A stretch of 64,000 nucleotides of DNA from Tetracladium setigerum (lineage: Eukaryota > Ascomycota > Leotiomycetes > Helotiales): the NCBI GenBank assembly GCA_031472005.1, contig PZJY01000002.1, forward strand, positions 2,046,001 to 2,110,000, read 5' to 3'. The notes under the pieces were generated by a model. The model was not told the DNA's origin, did not search any database, and worked only from the letters and a program-made list of their open reading frames with translations. This document shows positions 22,966 to 34,069 of the stretch, piece after piece; position 1 is the first letter of the stretch; the number at the start of each line of letters is the position of its first letter. The position numbers were made by a program, and so were the translations under genes.

Positions 22966-24823
22966 TCAAATCCTCTTCAGGATTTCCCTAAATCCCTGCC
23001 ACGTCTCCAACACAACCGGCAGAATCTGCACCGGCGGCAACACAAATCCAAACTGTCCTCGATCCCTCAACTCAATCAAATAACTGTACCTTGCCTTCGT
23101 AACCGCATAGTTGTAATCCACCGAGTACCCTGTAGATTGGTACAGGTACTGGCATGATTGACCGTAGGTATAGTTTGTGCCGTACACTTCGCGGACGGCG
23201 TCAGCGGCGTGGCGGGAGATCTTGAGGTGTGCGGAGTGGTTGGGTGGGTAAGCTGCGCAATTATATCCATATGCTAGACATGAAGGAAGAGAGTCAGTTG
23301 GAGCTAAGTCTATATGGGAGGAACAGGGGATAACAAACGGCTGAGGAAGAGTTGGCCATATGAGTGCCAGTCGATGAAAAGTTGTACTCCAGTCGTCTCG
23401 GTGAGTTTTGTATTGTAAGTCCTCAAAGCTGTGTTCTCAGGTGTATCTCCTGGTGCCAAGCCTACATTTGGTTCAATACACGTTAGAATTCTACTTGCAC
23501 CAAGGGCAGGTGACTTACCTTTGTATGTCTGGGAGCATGGATCAACTGATGCTCCTGTGGTACCATTCCATCTGTTTGATTTGTGAACACACTTTTTCTT
23601 CTGCCATTTGTATAGATGTAACGGGGAAATAAGACTTAAAGGACGTACTGAAATGGCCAGTTACGATTGATATCTCGAGCCCCGCATGGCGTGGTGCTAT
23701 TCAAAATCTGTCGATTTTTGCGCCATAACCTCTCGTTTGTTTGAGTGTACGAAAAGCCTTGATTAAAAAATCGAAGATATTTAGCATGTATAATACACAC
23801 AGATTCTTATGAAAAATGGTAGGGAATAGAATATACCATCAGGATTAACAATCGGAAAAATATGGAAATCATATCTGTTCACGAACTTCCTAATCTCATT
23901 GCTTGAGTCCAGGTTTGTGAGTATGAAGTGGAGTAAGTATTCCACCGTCTATGTCTTGTTAGTTTAAGCATTCATTGATGAATTTCACCTCAGGAGATTT
24001 TAAAGTACGGAGATCTTACCTTCGAAGAAATCCACTCCCGCGCATGCACGTTTCCATGCAGAATAACCGCTTTCTGCTTTCCTGGTCCTTTCCTTCCCCA
24101 GATATGGACACCTGTAATAGGTCTACCCTCCAAGGAATCACCGGCGTAGACAATCTTTGAGTTCTTGGGGTAGGTAGCGACAAGATCTTCCATGAAGGAG
24201 ATATGCTCGGCGTATGGGTGGTAGGATTCCCACCATGAGAGGTCGCGCTTGGATACCGATCGTCCGGCTGGCGTTTTATTTTAAGTGAGTCTTTATTTTA
24301 CATTTATGGTTGCTTGAGTGAGGGAGAAGAGGAATTTGGAGGATGGTTTACCGATATAAGGAACGATATTTTTGCCTTCTTCTTGGATCGAAAATCCAAG
24401 ATCTGAATGCATAACCTCAATTTCAAATTCTTTGCTCAATTCCGAAAATTTGGCCACTACACAATGTCAAGTCAGTTATTCACAACAACTCAATCATATT
24501 TATCCGTTCATTAGAGCGTACACAGCCACTTCAATAACCCAAAACAGAATAGACGCTACAAAGAACTCTTAAAAGACATTTCACAAACCTTTCCCCGCAG
24601 GAACCACTAAATCAACAAATCCACCTGCAACAGCCACGCCATCTTTCATTCCTTTCCATGTCTCAAGATCTAAATCCGAGATGATTTCAGAAAGTTTAGT
24701 AGCTGCTGAGCCAACTGTAACTCGTAATGCTTTGTCGCCGAGGTAAGAGATTTTTTCGGCTGAGACTGTTGTGGTGCATAGTGCCAGGGCAAGCGGAAGG
24801 GAGGAGAAGAGGGAAAACTTCAT
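22966..24823 (-). CDS. Secreted zinc carboxypeptidase, M14A family
   Basis: Eight exons (24823-24589, 24456-24352, 24267-24020, 23948-23837, 23757-23649, 23571-23519, 23461-23339, 23273-22966) join in frame to 430 residues. MKFSLFSSLPLALALCTTTV is a signal peptide; a pro-domain of about 100 residues follows. The catalytic set of carboxypeptidase A is complete: HGNVHAREW (zinc His and Glu), RDINRNWPF (substrate Asn-Arg), DWHSYGQL (third zinc His), and IELRDRGQFGFVLP (catalytic Glu). It should be a digestive exopeptidase that removes C-terminal residues outside the cell. The intact residues separate it from Ecm14-type pseudoenzymes. All eight junctions use GT-AG and keep the frame, so there is no sign of damage. 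Confidence 0.94.
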
Positions 24824-25958
24824 CGTGAAAGAATGAAGAAATGATGGGAAAGACACAAAGAAAAAAATATATTAGAAATATCATTGAGTTATATATCGCA
24901 TATCCTCCCATTTCTCCTCTCACCTCCTCTCCTAACCGCTCAACTCAAAGTCCGTAGACTCCGCGAATTCGCTCTGATCGATCTCAAAGTGGGATAACAA
25001 TAGCACCTCTTATCAACTTTCGAATCTCTTTACGCAGCCAAGTCCCTCCATGGGAAACCTCAAGCTAGTTGAAGTCTTGAGCTCAATTTATATCTCTTGA
25101 GTTGCATGGCTTTTGTTGTACTTGAGCTGTTGCCATTGGGTGATTCTCCCACTTTTGGGATCGATCGTCAGGACTACACCTGTATCTTCGGTGATAAGTT
25201 GATAAGAGAAACGAAGCATGATGGTATGTACGATATTTATATCGCAGATGGCCCCAGGTTAGGAAGGTCGGACTTTGTAAGCCGCTTTGGACGAGCTTTT
25301 GTGAAGGAGAGATGAAAATGATGACGACGAAGTGGTATTGGTAAGCTGTTGCCTTGAACAAGTTGGATAGATGTAGACTTTTAAAATCTCGTTTACTTGA
25401 TGCTTGCATAAGTAATCATGATGTATTGATGTTGAGAAAAGAACGTGGAGTAGGCGGGTTTCTCCAAACTCCAGACGCCGCTTCCATCTCCCACCCCTTC
25501 ATGAGCGGGGGATGGCATGTCAAATCGTGCAAAAAAAATACAAACATCTGATTTTGCACAGGTCAATGTTCTGCTAAAAGCATGAGATGGCAAGTATTGT
25601 TTTGAAGCTTCCACTTGGAAGCACAATCAGTACGAACGTAAAGTCACAACGAAGAGGACCAACGAACGTTTCGAGTTTCGTCTCTGAATTCATGAAAGGT
25701 GGGTATTTATAGAATAACAATACAAATCAATCAAATGATTGATCCTCCACCAGAAAAAGAAGAGTATCCAAGGTACTCTAACAAACACCATAATAATGCA
25801 AATGTTTTTGGATCCAATCCTAACGCCATTCAACAACCCTCAAATCAATCCAATGATCCAGAAAAGCAAACCCCAAAAACTCCCTTCAACACGTCACTCG
25901 TTAAAATCGCGGTACAATGCTCATCGTCTCAAGACCAAAGAACAAAAGCAAGAGCAAA
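24824..25958. other. Carboxypeptidase promoter and 3' flank of the spindle pole gene
   Basis: About 1.1 kb. It should hold the carboxypeptidase promoter (left) and the 3' UTR of the minus-strand spindle pole body gene (right). Short frames show no conserved motif. Confidence 0.45.
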
Positions 25959-28940
25959 CTAATTAGTGTCCTCTAATCCCTCCCAAGGTAGGCTCATAGC
26001 AGTGCCATTGTCCTCCGCATCCTCCGCATTGTGAGCTAACTCCACATCGTGAAGGTAGTAAAGCTCATCACTCTTGTTACTGATCTCCGCAACCAATTTG
26101 TTGATGGCCGTCTCCATTCTCAATCGCTGCCTCTTGCCCATCGATCCTTCGTGTTTCTGGTAGGCCTGCTCTGCCTCGCGCAATTTCGCCTTCAAATTTG
26201 CAATCTCATCTCTAATCATGCGCATGGCGTTTGCCAAAGCCTCCGCACGGCCCATAGATGGACGCAAGGTAGGTTCATCGCCAACATCTATGTTGTCTTG
26301 AATGTCCTCGACATCCTCGGCTTCCTCCACCTGAACACCACGGGTAGAGGTGGCGTCTTCATGTTGCGCTGAAGCAATATCTGGAAGAATGAAAGCCGAT
26401 GTCATCTCCTCGTCCTTGCGAGACTTTCGTGATCTGACTGATCTAATCGAACCTCGACTGATGCTGCGTTTGTGTGATAATTTCTCAATTTCTCGAACTT
26501 GTTCGTGTAATTCCAATCTCATTTCCTCCATCTGGCTCTTCAAAAGATCGTTCTCCTGGCGAACAGCGTTGGAATCCTCTTCCATTCTCTCGGTACGAAT
26601 CTTTACATGATTACTTGTCTTCTCCAAGATCTCATATCGAGTCTTGAGAGTAGTAAACTTTTCCTCCATTCCTGTGGACATTGTTAGCTTGTGGTTGGAA
26701 TGAAAGGTTCTTAACATACTAGTTTTCTCAACCTTCAACTGCTCATAGCGAGTGCTTCCTCTCTCACTTGCACTGTCTCCTAATGCACTATCTGAACGTC
26801 GATGTGCCAACCAATCCCGCCTCTCTGATCTCAACTGTTCAATTTCTGACTCGGCGACTCGTTGTTGCGTCTCAAGCTCCTTCAACGAGCTTTTCAATTT
26901 CTTGTTTTCCTCCTCGGCGTGATCATCTGAACATTGGTGCGAATCCCAGGCCTTCTTCTGATTCTTCAATCTTGCAACCTCCCGCCCGAGATTTTCGTCG
27001 ACGCATTCATGTGACTCCCAGACCTTCTTCTGCTTTCTAAGATATGCCGTTTCCATCTCGAGATTCTCATCTCTACACTCATGTTCTTCCCAGGCCTTGT
27101 TGTCTTTCCTCAGTTGAACAACTTCTCGCTCCAGATTCTTATCCACACATTTGTGTGAATCCCAGGATTTTTGCTGAAGACGGAACTGAGCCTTCTCAAA
27201 CTTTAATTGAGCAACCTCCAGCTCAAGCTTCTCATCAACACATTGATGGTTTTCCCAATCTTTCTTCTCCAATCTAAGAGCAAACGTCTCTTTCTTCAAT
27301 TCTGTGTGCAGTTGCTTCAACTGAGCATGGTCATTGCGGATCTGGCCGTGAGCTTGCTCGAGTTCTTCATCAGCACATTTGTGATTTTCCCAGGCTTGCA
27401 TCTCGGACTTGAAGTGTGAATGTTCTTGCTTGATTTGAGTATTCTGCATCTCAAGTTCCTTGATGCGCTGTGCAAATTTGGCGCGTTCTTCCTCAAGTTG
27501 CGCGATTCGGGCCTTTTGGGTCTCGCACATGAGGTAAATGTCTTCTTCATCATCAGGCAACTCAAAGCCATCAACTGGGCCATGTGTGCCATTGGGTTTG
27601 GATGATGAACGACGAAGCTGGACTCGGCCCTCCCTGACGGAAAGTGGAACGCCGATGTCGATAGTTTCAGTACCTCTCTCAGAGGAATCCTGGTGAGGAG
27701 GGGCGACGAAGGATATCAATGTTGGATTTGGTGTAGTATGTTTGGGGGTTTGCATTCTGGTTTGTACCTTCTGGCTTCGAGAGCGTCCAAGGGATGGTTG
27801 TGGTGTTAGAGGTGATGGTGCAGAGTGTACAGCAGATTGTGTATTGCGGAGCACAGTGCCATTGGAGCGTGTTGAGGTGTAGGAGGCTTCGCGAGGGTGG
27901 TTAGATTGCACAGAAAGGAAAGAGGTTTCTGGGCGGAAAGGTTGAACTTTTGGGGTGGGAACATGAGACTGGGTTGAGCTGCGAGTGTCTTCCAACTCAT
28001 CAGCAACTCGAGCATGCAAAGGGCGTCGCTTGCCATTGATGACCCGACTTGCATTGGATGTGTATGGAGAACCACTGTTGGCTTTGCGAGGAGGGATATT
28101 TTCCTTGTATTCGGTATCGAATGTTTCTGATGGGACAGAGTGTCGTTTGTTGAAATGATTGAAGGATGCTTGCTCCTGTTCGATTTCGATTGTATGCGTA
28201 TCAACGGATTTGGAGGATTGGTGCTTGTTGTATTTTGTGGTTACGGTTTCCTTTCGGTCAATGTTGAAGGAATTGTTTGCAGACGCATTGTGCTTGTTCA
28301 TGTTGTTGCGCAGAGCGTCTTGAAGAGGGGTGGATCGCATGCTAGCGTAATGAGCCTTGGATGGAGTATTGAGCACCTGGACATTGTCCAAGGTGACAAT
28401 TGGTGAATCTGGGTGGTCTGGGTTTTCGGTGTATTTAATGCTGAGTTCGTTGGTCGTGCGCGCAGTGTTGCCGCGGCCAATTTCTCGCGAGAGGTCGTCG
28501 TCGGAGCTGATACCACCAGAGAAGTCTGGAAAGGCACGTCCAATGGCGGATGTATCGATGACATAGCTAACTTGTGCAGGTCGTGGAGCCCAGCGACCAT
28601 ACTTCTTCGCCGTGTCTCGAAGCTCTGGAAGCTTGTGGGAGTATGAGGTGTTGAACTGGCCAGTGGAGTTGATCGCTTCGTCGCGCTCAGGGTGGAAGGA
28701 CATCGAGTCGGAATCATCAAAGCAGTCCTGTTGCTTGGAGTGTTGGGATTGTTGTCGCGGTTGGCTATGAATAGGTTCTGTGAGAGTAGAGTCGAGACTG
28801 ACGGTGCCATGGTTGGAGCCAGTGGACGACGCGACGGAGTCTTCGTTACGACCAAGATCTCTCGCCATCTCTGCGATCAGTCGCGAGCGCTTCTGGGCCC
28901 GGATCTTTGCGTCGGCAGCTTGTGCCTTGGACGCGTACAT
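25959..28940 (-). CDS. Spindle pole body protein, Ppc89/Cep57-like
   Basis: The frame encodes 993 residues, or 977 if the 48-nt intron at 26672-26719 is spliced. The intron has donor GTATGT, branch GCTAAC and acceptor CACAG, and its removal leaves the frame unchanged. The N-terminal half is Ser/Thr/Asn-rich and disordered. A coiled coil spans about residues 480-830. A C-terminal segment with MRMIRDEIANLKAKLREAEQ, GSMGKRQRLRMETAINKLVA and KSDELYYLHDV matches the Cep57 microtubule-binding domain found in fission yeast Ppc89 and filamentous homologues. It likely anchors the spindle pole body scaffold. The coiled coil carries seven W-x-x-H repeats, six of them W-x-x-H-x-C, starting at Trp 517, 562, 593, 617, 641, 665 and 710. 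It is transcribed divergently from the URI gene. Confidence 0.82.
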   Translation of the reverse strand: MYASKAQAADAKIRAQKRSRLIAEMARDLGRNEDSVASSTGSNHGTVSLDSTLTEPIHSQPRQQSQHSKQQDCFDDSDSMSFHPERDEAINSTGQFNTSYSHKLPELRDTAKKYGRWAPRPAQVSYVIDTSAIGRAFPDFSGGISSDDDLSREIGRGNTARTTNELSIKYTENPDHPDSPIVTLDNVQVLNTPSKAHYASMRSTPLQDALRNNMNKHNASANNSFNIDRKETVTTKYNKHQSSKSVDTHTIEIEQEQASFNHFNKRHSVPSETFDTEYKENIPPRKANSGSPYTSNASRVINGKRRPLHARVADELEDTRSSTQSHVPTPKVQPFRPETSFLSVQSNHPREASYTSTRSNGTVLRNTQSAVHSAPSPLTPQPSLGRSRSQKVQTRMQTPKHTTPNPTLISFVAPPHQDSSERGTETIDIGVPLSVREGRVQLRRSSSKPNGTHGPVDGFELPDDEEDIYLMCETQKARIAQLEEERAKFAQRIKELEMQNTQIKQEHSHFKSEMQAWENHKCADEELEQAHGQIRNDHAQLKQLHTELKKETFALRLEKKDWENHQCVDEKLELEVAQLKFEKAQFRLQQKSWDSHKCVDKNLEREVVQLRKDNKAWEEHECRDENLEMETAYLRKQKKVWESHECVDENLGREVARLKNQKKAWDSHQCSDDHAEEENKKLKSSLKELETQQRVAESEIEQLRSERRDWLAHRRSDSALGDSASERGSTRYEQLKVEKTSMLRTFHSNHKLTMSTGMEEKFTTLKTRYEILEKTSNHVKIRTERMEEDSNAVRQENDLLKSQMEEMRLELHEQVREIEKLSHKRSISRGSIRSVRSRKSRKDEEMTSAFILPDIASAQHEDATSTRGVQVEEAEDVEDIQDNIDVGDEPTLRPSMGRAEALANAMRMIRDEIANLKAKLREAEQAYQKHEGSMGKRQRLRMETAINKLVAEISNKSDELYYLHDVELAHNAEDAEDNGTAMSLPWEGLEDTN

Positions 28941-29781
28941 AGTTGCGGATTGTATGGTGGAGGGAGGGAAGGAAGTATATGTTGATGTTGGGGGTAGGTC
29001 AATAGAAGTCGCGTCAATGACGAGGACCTGGACAAGATAGAATTACTCCTGTCGAATATGATTGTTGTTGTTGTTATTGTTGCTGAGAATGCTAGGCGAG
29101 TTGGGGAGAAACTCGAGGGGCCTTGCGCAGAGCGAGACGCGTTCTTCGAAGTTGCTGAAGGACGATGAGAGGAGAGGCCGATGTGCGAGAAGAAGGATGG
29201 CCAGAAGAAGAATGGAGATCAAAAGATGTATCAATCTCTGATTGGGTCAAGTTGGAGCTGTTGCAAGGTTGTTGTCTCGCATTGTTCTGCGATTGGTGGT
29301 GGATCAGAAATTTGGATGTTTTTGTTTTGATAAGCTCGGGGGGCAACCAGATTTAAAAGGCCGTCGGCTGTGAGTTCGTGCACGGCAGATCAACCACACT
29401 ATCCACAAAGGTTTTGGGAGCCGGAAAACAGTGTAGGATGACGTCCATGATGACGGAGAACATTTCTACAACCTTAAAATCTTTAATATCGAGACAGAGA
29501 TGGCTGAAGTTGAAGAAACAGATATAAAAACGCATTTGGCGCCGGTTGCTATGCCGGAAAATACGTCAGCCACAACTGTTGATCCGGCGCGGAACATCAA
29601 ACTTTTTTAGTGCCGAAAACAGTGAAGCCTATGACTGAACTAGTTGGAGGCTCTGCTGGACATATTTCTTGACGGTATCCAGAGATTGAATCTGTGTCGA
29701 CCTCGCCCTCCCGACGACTACGTTAAAGACAACGCCACGTTACGAAAAGAGGCACACGATTGCTTTTGCCCCTCCAAAAAG
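28941..29781. promoter_or_regulatory. Shared divergent promoter region
   Basis: About 840 bases separate the starts of the minus-strand spindle pole gene and the plus-strand URI gene, so both promoters must lie here. A short TTGTTG run occurs near 29,064-29,082. No further gene was seen. Confidence 0.5.
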
Positions 29782-31584
29782 ATGGCGCAAGCAGTAAAAG
29801 ACAGCTTCCTCGACCTGGAAAGACACAGGCAACTACTGGAGGAGAATGTTGAGAAACTGCGAAAGTCTCTTCAACACTGGCAGACCTGGGAAGCAGAATA
29901 TGAAGGACTGAAGGAAGACATTCTCGCTGCAGAGCCCACAGATCGAGATCAGTTGGTGGCCATTTGTCGAGATTATCAAGGAGAGCTCGTTACGCAGAAG
30001 GAGATCGCGGAGATTCTAGGTGTCGATACTCGACTTGCGGCACAAGTGGTCAACGTGTTGGACAGGCGCATCGACTACGTCGGGCAAAATGTGCGTACTG
30101 TTCAGAAGCAAGTCGATGCAGTAGAGAAAAAGCTGGCGGTGGCGACCATTATCAGCGATCCGGATGTGAGGAATGAGGAAGGGCTCCCAATGACGGAGAT
30201 TCTGGAGGAATTGGATGAAGAGGGGAATGTCATAAATAGCAAGTTGACAACGCCTGGCAGTGCGAAGCCACAATTACTCGAAGTGTTGGCAAAGGCTGGA
30301 GTCAGTATACCACATGTTGAAGCCTCGAGTCAATCTACACCGGTACATACACCCTCAGCAGAAACAATAACTCCTAAAACTATACCTGCAGGTGAGGTAC
30401 CAAAACAGGGATCAAAACCTGCAAAGAAAGCTGTTCAATTCTCGGAGGACACAAAGCCTGGCCCTGAAATCGAAAAGTCATACACGGCCAAACGACTTGA
30501 GGCCATCATGGAATTGGCCAAGGCACAGAACGAGCCTCCCACTCAGCCACCAGTCATACCGACGGATGAGTCTCCCGAAGACGCTACACTTCGTCGAGAA
30601 ATGCTACAATATGGACTTTCAGAAGTTGGTGCTGTAGTTGCAGAGTTAGAGCTTGAGGAGGGTAGTGATTGGGATGAGGACGACTGGGACGAGGATGACG
30701 AAGAAAGCTCAGACGAGGAAGACAAATTCGGGCGATCAACAGGTCGGCTTGTGGATGATGAATTGAGGGCAAAAATGATCGAGCTTGAGAAAAAGCTTGG
30801 TGTCCGAATGATGGAGAATATCGGGAAGAAAGCCAGCGATTACGAGGTTGTCCAGGAAGGTATTGGACGAGTGACCATTACTGGTGGCAAAGATGAGGAA
30901 TCGGCACCGAAAAGCAGTTTAAAAACCACCAACGAAATCGAAGAAAACACTCTCGCGACGTCTAAACCTGCCAAGAAGTCTGTCAAGTTTTCCACTGAGC
31001 TTGATATCGCGCCTTCCGTTGAGCCTCAATCAAGAACTCCCGCTGCATCAACTTCTAATACAGTAAGACCAATCAGCGATATCATTGAGAGAACAGCACC
31101 ATCGCAAGCTACCACGCCTCAACCGCAAAAGAAAGCATCACGCTTTAAGTCGGAACGCGCTACTAGCTCGAGGCCTCCACCAAAAATCGTCAATGGCCCA
31201 CTCGCCTTTCCAGGAGGCAGTAATCTCAGCCTGCAGCCAGCCAAACCACCTACACCAAAACCATTCTCTCAACCTATCGTGTTCACCTCGTCCGCGACCG
31301 ATAATCCACGAACAGTTCCAACCGGTCCGGAGAACAGTATTGTTGCACCCACGATCATTGAGCGTGAGACTCCCGCTGGAAACGAAGTCACCGAACCAGA
31401 CGAGATGGATTCACAGCTATTGAACCAAGAGGTTGCGACTGAATACCATCGAATGCGTAACAAGTTTATCGCTAAAAAAGGCGGATTTGTCAAGGAGGAG
31501 GAGGGTGAGTTCGTGCCACTTGCAGAGGAAGAAGGCGGCGCAAAGAAGATGAGCCGATTCAAGGCCGCGAGGCTAGGGTTGTAG
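29782..31584 (+). CDS. Unconventional prefoldin RPB5 interactor-like protein (URI/Bud27)
   Basis: Intronless frame of about 600 residues when started at MAQAVKDSFLDLERHRQLLE (ATG at 29782); an open extension further upstream has no ATG. Residues about 1-145 are a two-helix prefoldin alpha-type coiled coil with the central YVGQNVRTVQKQ hairpin, followed by the conserved EEGLPMTEILEELDEEGN. The middle is disordered with an acidic run (DWDEDDWDEDDEESSDEEDK), and two KKSVKFS/KKAVQFS motifs occur. The C-terminus reads KKMSRFKAARLGL, as in the DUF3835 tail of fungal URI/Bud27. The family acts as a co-chaperone in cytoplasmic assembly of RNA polymerases and links translation to TOR signalling. The assignment rests on architecture more than on strong local identity. 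Confidence 0.85.
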   Translation: MAQAVKDSFLDLERHRQLLEENVEKLRKSLQHWQTWEAEYEGLKEDILAAEPTDRDQLVAICRDYQGELVTQKEIAEILGVDTRLAAQVVNVLDRRIDYVGQNVRTVQKQVDAVEKKLAVATIISDPDVRNEEGLPMTEILEELDEEGNVINSKLTTPGSAKPQLLEVLAKAGVSIPHVEASSQSTPVHTPSAETITPKTIPAGEVPKQGSKPAKKAVQFSEDTKPGPEIEKSYTAKRLEAIMELAKAQNEPPTQPPVIPTDESPEDATLRREMLQYGLSEVGAVVAELELEEGSDWDEDDWDEDDEESSDEEDKFGRSTGRLVDDELRAKMIELEKKLGVRMMENIGKKASDYEVVQEGIGRVTITGGKDEESAPKSSLKTTNEIEENTLATSKPAKKSVKFSTELDIAPSVEPQSRTPAASTSNTVRPISDIIERTAPSQATTPQPQKKASRFKSERATSSRPPPKIVNGPLAFPGGSNLSLQPAKPPTPKPFSQPIVFTSSATDNPRTVPTGPENSIVAPTIIERETPAGNEVTEPDEMDSQLLNQEVATEYHRMRNKFIAKKGGFVKEEEGEFVPLAEEEGGAKKMSRFKAARLGL

Positions 31585-34069
31585 AGATGTACGTAAGTAT
31601 TGGGTGTTAGGCGTATTGGTAGATTTGGACACGACATACTAAAGACGAATCCTTGAGATAGTGTTAAGGACAATCAAGAGCATCATGATATTTGCAGAAC
31701 CCATCCGACGCCTGTGTATTTTTGCTCTACCTTCTCTCTTGAATTTGTCTTAAAGACAGACCAGGAATATGGCGAAGATCAATCCTTTTTGTTCTTCACA
31801 ATGTGATAGCAGCAGATCAATCCGCTATCACATTCCAACCACATGTTCCCAGATCAAAACACTCGGTTATCAGGGCTCTCTGACGTCTTGACCTTGCCTG
31901 TTCGTTAGGACTTCCATTATTGATGGTCTTGAGGACTCGTTTCACCCTTTACATCCACCTATCCATAACTCCACGCTTTTTAATGACAAGCAATACCATG
32001 CGTTCCTCTTGAGAGCTCGTTCCACTTTTGCATACCTACCTCCATAGGACGTATTCTCACAACCAACTCGTAGCATTTCTGGGTTCATAACAATAGCGTG
32101 CAGAGTGTCTCTACGGTTTAACCTGTTCGAATGACAAACAACAACGTGCCGAGTCTACCGGCGAGGAGAGGAGCGCTCGGAAACGGAGCTCGTAAACGGA
32201 GTAAGACGGAAATGGGATGCCCTCATCTTCACCCCGTTTCTATGACTCCTATGCTTTAGCGTACCAGGTCAATCTCATACCATATATAATTGAAGTGCCC
32301 AGAGGTTTTCTTTTCACGTTTCTTGAGGCTCAGGTTCAACGTTTTCGTTGAAGTTTTTTTTTTCTTCGGTATTTTCGATTTTCCAAACTCTCACAACTCT
32401 CGCCACACTCGACGGAGATTACTGGGGGCGTGAGAGGGGGTCGATGACACATCACGTGTTAGCGACCTTCCCTTAACGGCGAGAAGGCGACGCTTCTGTT
32501 TCTTATCATCAAATTGGCAACATTGGCATATATTGGCATTGTCAGGCCTCAATCGTCCATCATTCCCAATCCCAACACACACCCAACCAACCAACCAACA
32601 ACTCTCTTTCAATCTCACACCACGCCTCAATCTTCCGATTTTCACTCACACCATGTCACTCAACCAAGGATTTGCAGATATTCGCAAGCAATTAAAAAGA
32701 TTTCAAATGGTCATCAAAATCCGATGTGCAGTAGTAGACTTTCTCCAAAGCGACAAGATGGACGTCGTTGCCGCCGAGGATCTCTCCGCGCTGTGGCTAC
32801 AAATGGCGGAATCAAGCCTTCCCATGGCTTGGAGCCTGGAGTGAAGACTTTCCTCAAGTCGGGGGGCTTGCATTAGCTGGGATTATTGGTCTATCCCGTT
32901 GTGGAGAGTGGTTCTGTTCTGGCGACTTTGCAAGTTGGGTGAAGTTGTGCCCATCTCCCACCTTCCGCTTTGGCACTAGTAGATGCTGGCTCTGATGGGA
33001 AGGTGATATCTTCTTCCATGCTCCAACTTTGGAGGCACATGTCCTTTGATCAAGGTCGTCTGGAGTAAGGGGCGAGCCATTGGCTAGTCCAGCCGGGTCT
33101 GTGATGCCGGGTTACGAGAATTCCCTTCACGTCCTACGGTCCTACTGCTGTTATTGTGCGACAGGTTACTAGTTGTGGTGGGGGATTCTCATTTCCCCCT
33201 TCAAGATTCGGCATTTGCTAGTGCTGGCCCGGGCTTTGTCCCCAGATTGCACAAGTGTGCTTTGGAAATAGATGGCGACGGTTTGATATGGCCAGCGCTA
33301 TCACGGCTTGGAATTGTCTTGCAGAGGTTGCACGATAGGAGCTTGTCCGTTGAGCTTGTCTGTTGAGCTTGTCTTCTACTTCTTCTTGTCCTTCTTGTTT
33401 TTTGAGCTTGACGCTCCAAGCAACATTGGCAGCAAGTTGGCAGATTGGCAGGTTGGCACGCTTGGCCGTTCTTCGATTATTCTCCGAGCACGAACGCCCG
33501 TCTGATCATGGTACAATTGTTCTGGAAACATAGACCAACAAGGTTTACAATAGTAGGGTGTCTTGGAAGTTGGAAAAAACGCTGTGACCTTCTACTTTCA
33601 GTGCACTCCTCCGACATTATCGCCACTACCAGCCAGTTGCCACCTTTTCCGATCCTGCCTCCGCAGGTTGCAGAGCGCTAGCTATCCACTTCATTGGCGC
33701 AATACAAGCTTTGATTACTGTCGTTTGCTAGCTCTGCAATTGTGTGGCATGTCCCCTCGCGTGAGATCTCGAATATCTCGAAATCAGCACGTCGTGATAG
33801 GCTCGAACGGGAAAATGATCGATGCATCAATCCACCTGTCGATTTGTCGTGATAGAGCGAGGAAGCTGCTTTGGTGTGGCACAGAGAGTGGTATGTATGA
33901 TCTGACAGATAAGGAACAAGGTGTACGGTTTAGGAAGGCTATGATCGGTGCCATTGCGCTTGGGTCCATGCCGCGAATTGGTATATGAGGAGGGGAATCT
34001 CCCAGGAAAGATACAGGCCAGGTCTTCAAGCATCACCAAAGTTCATTCTTTGTACTACCTACCGTCGAG
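31585..34069. other. Long intergenic region upstream of the peptide transporter
   Basis: About 2.5 kb. It contains the URI 3' UTR, a promoter-like block near 32,540-32,650 with CCAACCAACCAACCAAC, and the regulatory region of the transporter. Apart from a tentative small frame at 32653, no gene was recognised. The length of this upstream region is notable for a nitrogen-regulated transporter. Confidence 0.4.
32653..32844 (+). CDS. Tentative small protein, unknown
   Basis: A 63-codon frame starts MSLNQGFADIRKQLKRFQMV. Its ATG sits in a good fungal context (CACACCATGTC), preceded by a CCAACC-rich, pyrimidine-rich leader typical of highly expressed fungal genes. It has no recognised domain, signal peptide or membrane segment. 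It could also be the first exon of a longer gene, an upstream ORF in a long transporter leader, or chance. Confidence 0.25.
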   Translation: MSLNQGFADIRKQLKRFQMVIKIRCAVVDFLQSDKMDVVAAEDLSALWLQMAESSLPMAWSLE

